DNA of 7,335 nucleotides from Thermomicrobiaceae bacterium (GCA_007124395.1 SLFF01000192.1:1-7335); one strand, 5' to 3'; positions 1 through 6,695 are shown, numbered from the stretch's first letter. Program-made: numbers and translations. The notes: generated by a model from the letters alone, not told the origin.

Positions 1-1373
1 TCTGCACCAGCTTCGTCCAGCAGTTCGGCCGCCGCGTCCAGATCGAACTCCCAGGACAGGTCCTCGTTGACGACCCACTCTGGTGCATTCAGGTTGTTCG
101 CGGTGGTAACACCACCAGGGCCGTACAGCTGATCGGCGATAACGTCTCGCTGAATTGACAGCTTGATCGCATCACGTACGAGCTGATCGGTCAGGAATGG
201 ATGCTCGGTGCTGGGCTCAGAGCGCGCACCGTCAACTTCTTCCCACGGATCGGAGAAGTTCACCATCAGGCGCTCGCAGCTCTCACCCGGTGAAGCGTGA
301 ACGAATCCAGCGTCGCCCTGCTCTTCGAGTGAGTCGAGAATGTCGGCTTCGACCTGAATGTTCCAGGCCCAGTCGCCTTCACCCGTGACAATAACGGCAC
401 GTGCCACGCTTGTTGCGTCACCGCCACCGATCATCTCCACGGTATCGAAGTACGGCTTGCCTTCATCCCAGTATTCTTCGTTTCGCTCGTAGAAGACAGT
501 GTCTGCCGGGCGAAAATCGACCACGCGGAACGGACCGGTACCGACCGGCTCCATGTTGTACGGAGCGTTACGAGCTTCAGCGCCGACATAATCGCGGAAC
601 AGGTGCTCCGGCAGAATCAGCCCGTTGCCACCGGTAAACGGCACGAACCAGCCCGGTGTCTGCTCGCGGAAGTTGATTCGGACCGTGAAATCATCGATGA
701 TCTCAATGTCTTCGATCATCTCGTAGGTGGCAAACGTGGTTGCCGTCGTGGCTTCGTCGGCAACGAACTCCCACGTGAAGCGGACGTCTTCGGCGGTGAA
801 CTGCTCGCCGTCTTGCCAGTAGACATCGTCGCGCAGCGTCCACTCGACCCACATACCATCTTCATCGACGGTTCCGTCTTCAACACTGGGAATCTCGGTC
901 GCCAGGCGCGGGATCAACTGTCCATCGTCGCCAGTATAGGCCAGCGCCTCATAGACAACGTTTGACGCGTCATAATCCTTGGTGCCCTGGGCCAGATGCG
1001 GGTTGATGATATCGACTGCCTGCCACCAGAGAAGGTCGAGACGGCCACCGCCGCCGGCTTCACTCGGAGCTTCAGCAGCGTCGTCGGCATCATCTTCGTC
1101 CGGCTCATCAAGCGGTTCGTCGTCATCTTCATCATCGGTTTCGACCGGCTCGTCGTCAGTCTCTACCGGATCTTCGTCGCCATCGGTGTCAACCGCCGGA
1201 TCCGGGTCATCGACTGAATCATCGGAATCGTCGTCTTCGCATGCAGCAAGCAGGCTGGCGATAACCGGCGCGCTAACGCCGAGAACCGCAGCACGCTTCA
1301 ACAGCGAACGGCGGCTAATCGCGCCAGCGAGTACGTCTTCCATCAGCTTCTTCTGGCTGTCAGCAAAACCCAT
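1..1373 (-). CDS. ABC transporter substrate-binding lipoprotein, family 5 (peptide/oligopeptide type), 3' end missing
   Basis: This should be the extracytoplasmic solute receptor of a Dpp/Opp/nickel-type ABC importer. I translated the minus strand by hand: 457 codons run without a stop to the left edge, so the C-terminal part is missing. Residues 19-27 contain a twin-arginine motif (SRRSLLK), followed by a hydrophobic stretch and a lipobox (LLAA-C45). It is therefore probably Tat-exported and lipid-anchored. Residues 46-106 form a low-complexity Asp/Glu/Pro linker, about 36 of 61 residues acidic, ending in Gly107-110. The folded domain follows with family hallmarks: LRDDVYWQDGEQFTAEDV (180-197), VGTGPFRV (277-284), and near the cut end a VRDAI...IQRDVIADQLYG stretch. 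Start: ATG at 1373 with a strong GGGAGGA nine bases upstream; Met11 is a weaker alternative. The ligand cannot be read from sequence. The cognate permease and ATPase genes are not in the window and may lie beyond the left edge. Confidence 0.93.
   Translation of the reverse strand, partial: MGFADSQKKLMEDVLAGAISRRSLLKRAAVLGVSAPVIASLLAACEDDDSDDSVDDPDPAVDTDGDEDPVETDDEPVETDDEDDDEPLDEPDEDDADDAAEAPSEAGGGGRLDLLWWQAVDIINPHLAQGTKDYDASNVVYEALAYTGDDGQLIPRLATEIPSVEDGTVDEDGMWVEWTLRDDVYWQDGEQFTAEDVRFTWEFVADEATTATTFATYEMIEDIEIIDDFTVRINFREQTPGWFVPFTGGNGLILPEHLFRDYVGAEARNAPYNMEPVGTGPFRVVDFRPADTVFYERNEEYWDEGKPYFDTVEMIGGGDATSVARAVIVTGEGDWAWNIQVEADILDSLEEQGDAGFVHASPGESCERLMVNFSDPWEEVDGARSEPSTEHPFLTDQLVRDAIKLSIQRDVIADQLYGPGGVTTANNLNAPEWVVNEDLSWEFDLDAAAELLDEAGA
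1128..1169 (-). repeat. Tandem 21-bp coding repeat (PVETDDE x2) in acidic linker
   Basis: Codons 69-75 and 76-82 of the substrate-binding protein encode PVETDDE twice in succession. The peptides are identical, but six of the seven codon pairs differ at the third base (15 of 21 nucleotides match). The repeat lies in the acidic spacer between the lipidated cysteine and the binding domain. Confidence 0.8.
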
Positions 1374-1382
1374 AAGTGAAGT

Positions 1383-1389
1383 TCCTCCC
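1383..1389 (-). promoter_or_regulatory. Ribosome binding site of the substrate-binding protein
   Basis: On the minus strand GGGAGGA lies nine bases before the ATG at 1373. It is a near-complete Shine-Dalgarno match and the reason for choosing this start over Met11. Confidence 0.8.
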
Positions 1390-1408
1390 ACAATGTCTCA
1401 GACCCTGC

Positions 1409-1420
1409 CACGTATACGTG
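1409..1420. promoter_or_regulatory. Perfect 12-bp palindrome CACGTATACGTG, possible operator
   Basis: This exact palindrome lies 35 bases upstream of the substrate-binding protein ATG, outside the Shine-Dalgarno sequence. That position fits an operator or a leader hairpin. No consensus I recognise with confidence matches it, so regulator and role are unknown. Confidence 0.3.
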
Positions 1421-1607
1421 CATGCGCATCCCCACACGGAATGCGTCTGCCAAAATCTCCTCCTCCGTTTCCTGCTTCCGGGGTACAGATTCGCACTATC
1501 GACCGGGTCTCACACCGATGTGCCGAATCGACCTCGTAAGTAGACAAACAACCGGTACGCTCCTGCACGTTTCCGGTTCAAACGGATGGCTCAGTCTATC
1601 ATACGGT

Positions 1608-1674
1608 GACAATATTACGCAGGAGAAATCCCCTGTATACATCACACAATGTTTCATACTGCACAAATATTGTC
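1608..1674. repeat. 9-bp inverted repeat GACAATATT / AATATTGTC
   Basis: GACAATATT (1608-1616) and its exact complement AATATTGTC (1666-1674) are separated by 49 bases in the middle of the divergent region. The 8-bp palindrome TGTATACA and an imperfect CAGG...CCTG dyad lie between the arms. The spacing of about five helical turns could suit paired protein sites, but AT-rich DNA produces such matches by chance. Confidence 0.3.
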
Positions 1675-1757
1675 TCAATTGCGACTGGGATCGCTGTACA
1701 GCTCTCACAGGTGTCACGGATACGACGTTGTGCCAGGAGAACAGAGCACTGAACTGC

Positions 1758-1763
1758 TATACT
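1758..1763 (+). promoter_or_regulatory. Candidate -10 box TATACT for the permease-adaptor operon
   Basis: TATACT matches the sigma-70-type -10 consensus at five of six bases and would place the transcript start near 1770, about 35 bases before the permease ATG. No good -35 hexamer lies 16-19 bases upstream (the sequence there is purine-rich, around AGGAGA). If real, the promoter is weak or activator-dependent. Confidence 0.35.
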
Positions 1764-1764
1764 C

Positions 1765-1777
1765 AACACTCAGTGTT
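1765..1777. promoter_or_regulatory. 13-bp palindrome AACACT-C-AGTGTT, candidate operator at the start site
   Basis: Two 6-bp arms are exactly complementary around a single central base. The site begins one base after the TATACT box and covers the expected transcription start, a typical position for a repressor dimer site. The short spacer makes an RNA hairpin unlikely, so a DNA-binding site is the better reading. No regulator is identifiable in the window. Confidence 0.4.
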
Positions 1778-1804
1778 TTCGTCATCAAAGAACCACCCCA
1801 CCTA

Positions 1805-4147
1805 ATGATCACACTCCTGGTAAAGGCACTTCGGGACATTCAGAGGCGACCACTCCGAACGGTCCTGACCATCGTCGGGATCATGCTGGGCGTGGCGGGC
1901 CTGGTTGCCATCAATCACACCGGACACAATCTCGCCGATGCGCAGCGCGAGACCTACGCTGGTGCCCGTCAACCGGACATCACCGTATTCGTTTCGCAGA
2001 TCTCTCCTACCCTGGTCGATCTCGTGGCGAGGCAGGAGAATGTTCAGACCGTCGATACCAGGATGGTTCGAACAACTCGAACATCAGCCGGTGCCGGTTG
2101 GTTCAGCACCCGGCTCATCGGGGTCGAGGACTTCCAGAACATTCGTCTTTCCGAAATGCAACTCGTTTCCGGTCGGTACCCGGATCGCGGAGAAGTCGCC
2201 TACGACTTCGGCGCCCAGGAAGTCCTGGGACTGGAGATCGGCGATACCGTGGCGCTGCAGCGATCGGGAGGAGCGCCAACACACTACGTCGAGGTCAGTG
2301 GATTCGTTCAGGTGCCGGAAGCGCTGGATCCTGCTGTCGCCGGTCGCGCAACCGCCTTCGTTCCGGCGGTCGAGGCCCGCCGTTTTGAAGGACGCCAGCT
2401 CAACAACTTCCTCATGATCCGTCTGGAGGACCCGCGCCAGGCCAGCAGCACTGCAAGCTCGATCACCCGGATGCTGAATCGACGAGGAATCGGCACAAGC
2501 ACTCCCAACGTGCGTGACGCAGAGGTGTTCACGGGAAGCCGTGAGCTTGAAACGCTCCTCGTGCTACTCAGAGTCTTCTCGATAATCGGACTGGCGCTCA
2601 GCGGCTTTCTGGTCGTCAATACGATCGCCGCGATCATGGTGGAGGAAACTCGCCAGATCGGCATCATCAAGGCGGTCGGCGGGCGAATGCGCTATATGAT
2701 CATCGGATACCTCGGGTTCGCCACGATCATCGGGTTACTCGGCTCGATCTTCGGACTCGGGCTGGGTCTGATTGGCGGCAGAGTACTCACGAGCTATCTC
2801 GCCGGCCTGTCCGGACTGTTTCTGCCCGGCTTCTCGATCGACTGGACCGATGTCGCGCTCGCCTTCGGGGTTGGCGTTGGCGTTGCCGTGGTTTCCGCGC
2901 TAATTCCGACCTGGCTCAATACCCGGCGCAAGATCGCCGAGCTGTTGCAGAACATCGGCGTGGTTGCCGACTTTCGTCGCGGCCTGGTTCATCGGTTCAC
3001 AATCGCCGCTGCCCGGCTCGGCACGATCTTCGCTATGGGCGTGCGGAACCTGGCACGTCGACCAGGGCGAGCAGCGATCACCATTCTCGTGGTGGCTGTG
3101 GCGGTCAGCGCCTTTCTCGGAACTGAGGCTGTCAATCGCTCGGTCACCACTACCGTCGACAACCTCTATGACCTGTACGGCGGTGAGGGCTGGGTTTCGT
3201 TCGATCAACCGATTGATATCGGCTTCAGCAGGCAGCTGGAACGTCACCCGGATGTCGAGCGAGCCGAGCCATGGACCCGCTCCCGGGGATCGGTCGGGTC
3301 AACCACAACCACGGTCTGGGGATTACCCGCCGACACCCGCATTTACCATGCGCGTTTGACTGACGGAACCTGGCTGGGGCGCGGAAATCCGACGCAGGCT
3401 GTGCTGACAACAAATCTCGCACGGGAGCTCGATACGGGAGTGGGCGAGGTCATCACGCTTGATATGGATGGCCGCTCGAATCTGGTTGAGGTGGTGGGCC
3501 TCGTCGATGATGAAAGCACGTTCCTGGGTGCCGATGCTGTTGGCAAAGTCTTCCTGCGTATCGAGGATCAGCAACGGCTACTGGGTCGCGGTCAGACCGC
3601 CGGAATCTTTGCCATGCAGCTCACATCCTCTGCACCAGACGATGTCGACCGAATCCTCTCGGATATTGAAGAGACGTACGCCATGCAGCAACCGCAAACG
3701 GTTCCGATGTATCAGGACCAGGAGTCTGCGGAGCGTGTGATCGGCATCCTGACCTTGATGCTCAACGCGATGGTCGCTATCGTTGGGCTGGTCGGCCTTG
3801 CCGGTATCGTCAATACGCTGATCATCAATCTCACGGAACGACGGAGAGAGTTCGGCATCTTGAGAAGCGTGGGAGCCAGTCGTCAACAACTCATTCGTCT
3901 GCTGGTGACGGAAGGCGTCGCGCTGGCAACCCTGGGATATGCGGTCGGACTGGTGTTCGGATATCCTCTGGCTCGTTACCTGGTCAACCTGACCAGCTCT
4001 CAGCTGTTCGGGCTGGAGTTCCATTTCAGCAATGTCGCACTCATCGGCTCCTTCCTCGTCGCTGTGCTGGCCAGTGCGGCCGTCGCACTCGGCCCGGCGC
4101 TAATCGCGACGCGCATTCGCCCGATTCAGGTGCTCCGATATGAATAA
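1805..4147 (+). CDS. ABC exporter permease, duplicated FtsX/MacB-type (780 aa)
   Basis: Predicted transmembrane subunit of a mechanotransmission-type ABC exporter (MacB/LolCE superfamily), lacking its own ATPase domain. It is an internal duplication. Each half has one N-terminal membrane helix (about 20-38 and 422-440), a large extracytoplasmic MacB-like domain (about 40-250 and 441-645), then three helices (about 252-280, 297-327, 346-369; and 646-675, 697-725, 744-766). The coupling-helix regions match between halves: VNTIAAIMVEETRQIGIIKAVGG (269-293, abbreviated here as VNTIA...IIKAVGG) and VNTLIINL...FGILRSVGA (669-691). The C-terminus (RPIQVLRYE) has the usual ending of this family. I chose ATG 1805 because MITLLVKALRDIQRRPLRT leads directly into helix 1. 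The frame is open back to an ATG at 1649, but the extra 52 residues look like leader DNA. The Shine-Dalgarno is weak. The 3' end overlaps the adaptor gene by eight bases. Lysine is very rare (K7, K289, K376, K581). Substrate unknown. Confidence 0.9.
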   Translation: MITLLVKALRDIQRRPLRTVLTIVGIMLGVAGLVAINHTGHNLADAQRETYAGARQPDITVFVSQISPTLVDLVARQENVQTVDTRMVRTTRTSAGAGWFSTRLIGVEDFQNIRLSEMQLVSGRYPDRGEVAYDFGAQEVLGLEIGDTVALQRSGGAPTHYVEVSGFVQVPEALDPAVAGRATAFVPAVEARRFEGRQLNNFLMIRLEDPRQASSTASSITRMLNRRGIGTSTPNVRDAEVFTGSRELETLLVLLRVFSIIGLALSGFLVVNTIAAIMVEETRQIGIIKAVGGRMRYMIIGYLGFATIIGLLGSIFGLGLGLIGGRVLTSYLAGLSGLFLPGFSIDWTDVALAFGVGVGVAVVSALIPTWLNTRRKIAELLQNIGVVADFRRGLVHRFTIAAARLGTIFAMGVRNLARRPGRAAITILVVAVAVSAFLGTEAVNRSVTTTVDNLYDLYGGEGWVSFDQPIDIGFSRQLERHPDVERAEPWTRSRGSVGSTTTTVWGLPADTRIYHARLTDGTWLGRGNPTQAVLTTNLARELDTGVGEVITLDMDGRSNLVEVVGLVDDESTFLGADAVGKVFLRIEDQQRLLGRGQTAGIFAMQLTSSAPDDVDRILSDIEETYAMQQPQTVPMYQDQESAERVIGILTLMLNAMVAIVGLVGLAGIVNTLIINLTERRREFGILRSVGASRQQLIRLLVTEGVALATLGYAVGLVFGYPLARYLVNLTSSQLFGLEFHFSNVALIGSFLVAVLASAAVALGPALIATRIRPIQVLRYE

Positions 4148-5129
4148 ATGGTTCTGGATTGCGCTGGCGGCAGGGATCGTCGTGCTCGTGGCGATAATCG
4201 TCACCATAGTAGTGCTCCGCACTGATTCGCAGGATGACACGGTGACCGTGACCCGCGGAGACGTTGACGTCACCATTGAATCAGTGGGAACCGTCTCCAT
4301 GAGAGATGCGACGCAACTCATCGCCCCGGCAACAACCACGGTCGAGTTGATCTCGGTGATCCCCGGAGATGAGGTTCGTGAAGGAGACGTACTGATCGAA
4401 CTGGATCGAGAACCGTTCGATGAAGCAGTAGAGGACGCCGAAAACGCGCTGGAAGAGGCCGAGGCGAACCTCTCACTGTTGAACGAGCAGACTGATGAGC
4501 CAACCACTGCGGAATCAATAGCCCAGCGTGTGCAGGCTCAGCAGATCGTCGATGAGGCCGAGGGCGCGCTCGCTGATGCTGAACAGGCCCTGTCCGAAAG
4601 CCTGGTCCTCGCTCCCACCGACGGCACCGTGATACACGTTGCCATTGACGAAGGAGATCCAGTTCCTCAGGGTACGGATCTGATACAACTTGCCGAACTT
4701 CGCCAGTTCGAACTGATCGTCAATATCGATGAGGTTGATCTTCCGCTGATCAACGTCGGCGCCGAGACCCGGATCATTCTCGAGGCATTCCCAGAGACGA
4801 CGATCGAGAGCGAGATCTACTCGATCGCACGCCGTGCCGAGATGGTCGGTGGTACCACCGTCTTCCCGGCGCAGGTCCGCTTTGACGCCGAAGGCGATCT
4901 CCTCATCCTCCCGGGGATGAACGCTGAAGTCGAAATCACCGCCGAGGTTCGCCGTGACGTGCTGGTGCTGCCGGAAGGATCATTCCAGACGGTTGGCCGG
5001 CGAACGTTCGTGGACGTACTCGAGGATGGGGACGTCGTCGAACGCGAGATCCGCACCGGAATCCGCAGCGGGGGAATGGTCGAGATCGCCGATGGATTGA
5101 ACGAAGGCGACGAAGTCGTTCTGCCCTGA
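4140..5129 (+). CDS. HlyD/RND-type membrane-fusion (adaptor) protein, MacA-like (329 aa)
   Basis: Predicted adaptor of the exporter formed with the preceding permease. Residues 4-26 form a single hydrophobic anchor after a short MNK N-terminus, leaving the rest outside the cytoplasm. Domains in order: first lipoyl-like half (about 58-90), an acidic Ala/Glu-rich coiled-coil hairpin (about 92-152, short for the family), second lipoyl half with LAPTDGTV...DEGDPVPQGT (157-179), beta-barrel (about 188-270), and a C-terminal membrane-proximal domain (about 271-329). The start ATG lies inside the last codons of the permease (ATGAATAA overlap), with CAGG about nine bases upstream, so translational coupling is likely. 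The protein is strongly acidic: about 68 Asp/Glu against 18 Arg and a single Lys (K3). A short hairpin usually accompanies systems without a full outer-membrane channel, which agrees with a single-membrane host but does not prove it. Substrate unknown. Confidence 0.9.
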   Translation: MNKWFWIALAAGIVVLVAIIVTIVVLRTDSQDDTVTVTRGDVDVTIESVGTVSMRDATQLIAPATTTVELISVIPGDEVREGDVLIELDREPFDEAVEDAENALEEAEANLSLLNEQTDEPTTAESIAQRVQAQQIVDEAEGALADAEQALSESLVLAPTDGTVIHVAIDEGDPVPQGTDLIQLAELRQFELIVNIDEVDLPLINVGAETRIILEAFPETTIESEIYSIARRAEMVGGTTVFPAQVRFDAEGDLLILPGMNAEVEITAEVRRDVLVLPEGSFQTVGRRTFVDVLEDGDVVEREIRTGIRSGGMVEIADGLNEGDEVVLP

Positions 5130-5151
5130 GCGATTGGCAACCAACGTTACA

Positions 5152-5167
5152 GGGTACCTTGGTACCC
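5152..5167. other. Hairpin GGGTAC-CTTG-GTACCC after the adaptor gene
   Basis: A perfect 6-bp stem closed by a CTTG loop lies 22 bases after the adaptor stop. CUUG is a known stable RNA tetraloop. No T-run follows (the next bases are GGGCAACAAT), so it is not a standard intrinsic terminator. It could protect the upstream mRNA 3' end, help Rho- or pause-dependent termination, or be a protein site before the next gene. Confidence 0.4.
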
Positions 5168-5292
5168 GGGCAACAATGCTGTCGACTCCAGAATCAATAC
5201 AATTTAGCTACTGACTGAATACTCTCCAGACAGGTAGGCTCAATAACAAAGTAAGCGATACGGGCAGCCATCCCAGAAACGGAACATCCAGA

Positions 5293-6579
5293 ATGTCAGT
5301 TGCGTCAGCGGGTCCAACCACACGAATGCTCGCGGCTCAGGAGCCAACGAGTATCGAACAAACCGGTCTGGATCTGATATCGATCGCCGATATGGCGCTG
5401 AAAGTGGTCTATTTCCAGGGAATGATCACCGGCCAGGCGATGTCCGAGCATCTCTGCCTGCCCTATTTCAACGTACTCGAACGCGCAGTCGGCTATCTCA
5501 AGCGGGAAGAGTATGTCGAAGTCTCCGGATCGTCCGGTTTCGGTGAACTGGCCTACCAGTACACTCTGACGCCGAAAGGTTCTAGCCGAGCGCAGGAGCA
5601 GATCGACCGCACAGCATACGCCGGCCCTGCCCCGGTGACACTCGAGGCGTACCAGAACATGGTAATGGAGCAGTCCCGGGGTCCCGAGCGCGTCAGCCGT
5701 GATGAAGTAATCAAGGCGATGTCCGACATGGTGGTAGCAGATGCGACCGTTGACCAGGTCGGTCAGGCGGTCAACACCGGCCGCTCCATGTTCCTGTTCG
5801 GGGAACCGGGCAACGGCAAAACGGCTATCGCCGAGCGAATGGCGGAATTGCTGGGTGGCTACGTGCTGATTCCGCACGCCGTTACGATCGATGGGCAGAT
5901 CATCAAAGTTCTCGATGTGCAGAACCACGAGCCCGTACCGATTGCGCCCGGTCGTGTCGAATACGATCGTCGCTGGGTGCTCTGCAAGCGGCCATCGGTC
6001 ATGGTCGGTGGCGAGTTGACGTTGACGAGCCTCGACCTTGTCTACGATCCGGTCTCCAAGGTATACGAGGCGCCGCTGCAGATGAAGGCCAACAACGGCA
6101 TGTTCCTGATCGACGACTTCGGCCGCCAGCAGGTCCGCCCCACCGATCTGCTCAACCGGTGGATCGTGCCGCTGGAAAAACGCATCGACTACCTCACGTT
6201 GAAGACCGGAAAGAAGATCGAGATCCCCTTCGAGGAGGTCATCGTCTTCTCCACCAACCTCAACCCGCGAGATCTGGTCGATGACGCCTTCCTGCGTCGA
6301 ATTCAGAGCAAAATCAACGTCGTCAACCCGTCCGCAAATCAGTTTCGTGAGATCTTCAAGCTTCAATGCGAACACTTTAGGATCCCGTTCGATCAGCAAG
6401 GGCTGGTTTACCTGCTGCGCGAGCATTATGTGAAGCAGCAGCGGGAGCTTCGAGCCTGTCATCCGCGCGATATCTTGCGGATTCTGATCGGAATCGCCAA
6501 GTATCTGGATGTTCCTCCATCGCTCGATCCCGATCTCGTGGACCGGGCATGCCGGACGTATTTCGTCGATCTTGGATAG
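5293..6579 (+). CDS. Winged-helix-like domain fused to MoxR-like AAA+ ATPase (428 aa)
   Basis: Predicted soluble AAA+ ATPase, family function not established to my knowledge. Residues about 25-105 look like a winged-helix domain: helices around LISIADMALKVVYFQG and a LPYFNVLERAVGYLKREEYV recognition-like unit, then a beta-wing ending YQYTLTPKG. A linker (YAGPAPVTLEAY, 109-120) leads to the ATPase core: Walker A GEPGNGKT (170-177), Walker B FLIDDFGRQ (271-279), sensor-1 region VIVFSTNLNP (316-325), arginine-finger-like FLRRIQ (333-338) and a sensor-2-like HPRDILR (390-396). Walker B has Asp-Asp where most AAA+ proteins have Asp-Glu. About 95 residues separate the Walker motifs, leaving room for an inserted beta element. 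It has no signal peptide or membrane helix. ATG 5293 was chosen over ATG 5326; neither has a good Shine-Dalgarno, though GGAA lies near 5281. The 163-bp upstream gap has TACAAT (5198-5203) as a weak -10 without a -35. Lysine content is normal (17). Confidence 0.85.
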   Translation: MSVASAGPTTRMLAAQEPTSIEQTGLDLISIADMALKVVYFQGMITGQAMSEHLCLPYFNVLERAVGYLKREEYVEVSGSSGFGELAYQYTLTPKGSSRAQEQIDRTAYAGPAPVTLEAYQNMVMEQSRGPERVSRDEVIKAMSDMVVADATVDQVGQAVNTGRSMFLFGEPGNGKTAIAERMAELLGGYVLIPHAVTIDGQIIKVLDVQNHEPVPIAPGRVEYDRRWVLCKRPSVMVGGELTLTSLDLVYDPVSKVYEAPLQMKANNGMFLIDDFGRQQVRPTDLLNRWIVPLEKRIDYLTLKTGKKIEIPFEEVIVFSTNLNPRDLVDDAFLRRIQSKINVVNPSANQFREIFKLQCEHFRIPFDQQGLVYLLREHYVKQQRELRACHPRDILRILIGIAKYLDVPPSLDPDLVDRACRTYFVDLG

Positions 6580-6589
6580 CCTGGTGCAG

Positions 6590-6619
6590 CGGACACTAGC
6601 CGGTAAAATCCAGTATCCT
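6590..6619 (+). promoter_or_regulatory. Weak candidate promoter for the ftsH-like gene
   Basis: CGGACA (6590-6595) and TATCCT (6614-6619) each match the sigma-70 consensus at four of six bases with an 18-base spacer. They lie between the AAA+ gene and the ftsH-like gene and would give a leader of about 70 bases. Co-transcription from upstream is an equally good explanation. Confidence 0.2.
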
Positions 6620-6657
6620 TAGCTGCAAGATGAACGCTGACTATCCGGACCCACACC

Positions 6658-6678
6658 GAGACCGAAACCACTGGTCTC
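6658..6678 (+). other. Stem-loop GAGACC / GGTCTC just before the ftsH-like start
   Basis: Six exactly complementary bases flank a 9-base loop (6664-6672). The stem ends 17 bases before the ATG and abuts the only weak Shine-Dalgarno-like GAGG (6680-6683). It could influence ribosome access. There is no T-run, so it is not an intrinsic terminator. Short stems of this size are common by chance. Confidence 0.25.
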
Positions 6679-6695
6679 CGAGGCTTGCTTGACAC

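Larger units (their letters stand above)
1374..1804. other. Divergent intergenic region (431 bp) with clustered palindromes
   Basis: The region separates the leftward substrate-binding gene from the rightward permease operon. I found no convincing protein gene, tRNA or other known RNA. Its middle (about 1590-1680) is more AT-rich than the flanking genes. It contains a 12-bp palindrome near the leftward start, a 9-bp inverted repeat 49 bases apart, the 8-bp palindrome TGTATACA (1634-1641), a 13-bp palindrome near the rightward start, and a -10 box (TATACT). On the minus strand TATGAT (1598-1603) could serve as a -10 for the leftward gene, which would give a leader of roughly 220 bases, but no good -35 pairs with it. 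A purine tract GGAGGAGGAG (minus strand, 1457-1466) also lies in the leader. Open frames crossing the region have no recognisable content. Confidence 0.7.

Noticed and set aside
979..1539. A 186-codon plus-strand frame with a long serine-rich stretch
   Set aside because: The serine run is the antisense reading of the Asp/Glu codons (GAC, GAT, GAA) of the acidic linker in the real minus-strand gene.
1649..1804. A 52-residue N-terminal extension of the permease from an ATG at 1649
   Set aside because: It would cover the likely promoter and palindrome, resembles no permease N-terminus, and the ATG at 1805 gives the usual short cytoplasmic lead into helix 1.
1374..1804. CRISPR array, riboswitch or small mobile element in the long intergenic region
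   Set aside because: There are no regularly spaced repeats, no conserved riboswitch core that I recognise, and no transposase or flanking duplication.
1805..4147. Cell-division FtsX as the identity of the permease
   Set aside because: FtsX is about 300 residues with four helices and is paired with FtsE. This protein is 780 residues, duplicated, and paired with a HlyD-type adaptor.
4847..4860. Perfect 14-bp palindrome CGGTGGTACCACCG inside the adaptor gene
   Set aside because: It lies within coding sequence for part of the beta-barrel (GGTT region) and is explained by the codons. No sign of a regulatory role there.
5305..6462. A 385-codon open frame on the minus strand opposite the AAA+ ATPase gene
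   Set aside because: It lies entirely antisense to a gene with clear AAA+ motifs. Its translation has no recognisable domain and looks like the complement of ordinary codon usage.
6580..6695. Intrinsic terminator or tRNA between the AAA+ and ftsH-like genes
   Set aside because: The only stem (GAGACC/GGTCTC) lacks a T-run, and no cloverleaf arms or TTCGA-type T-loop could be found.
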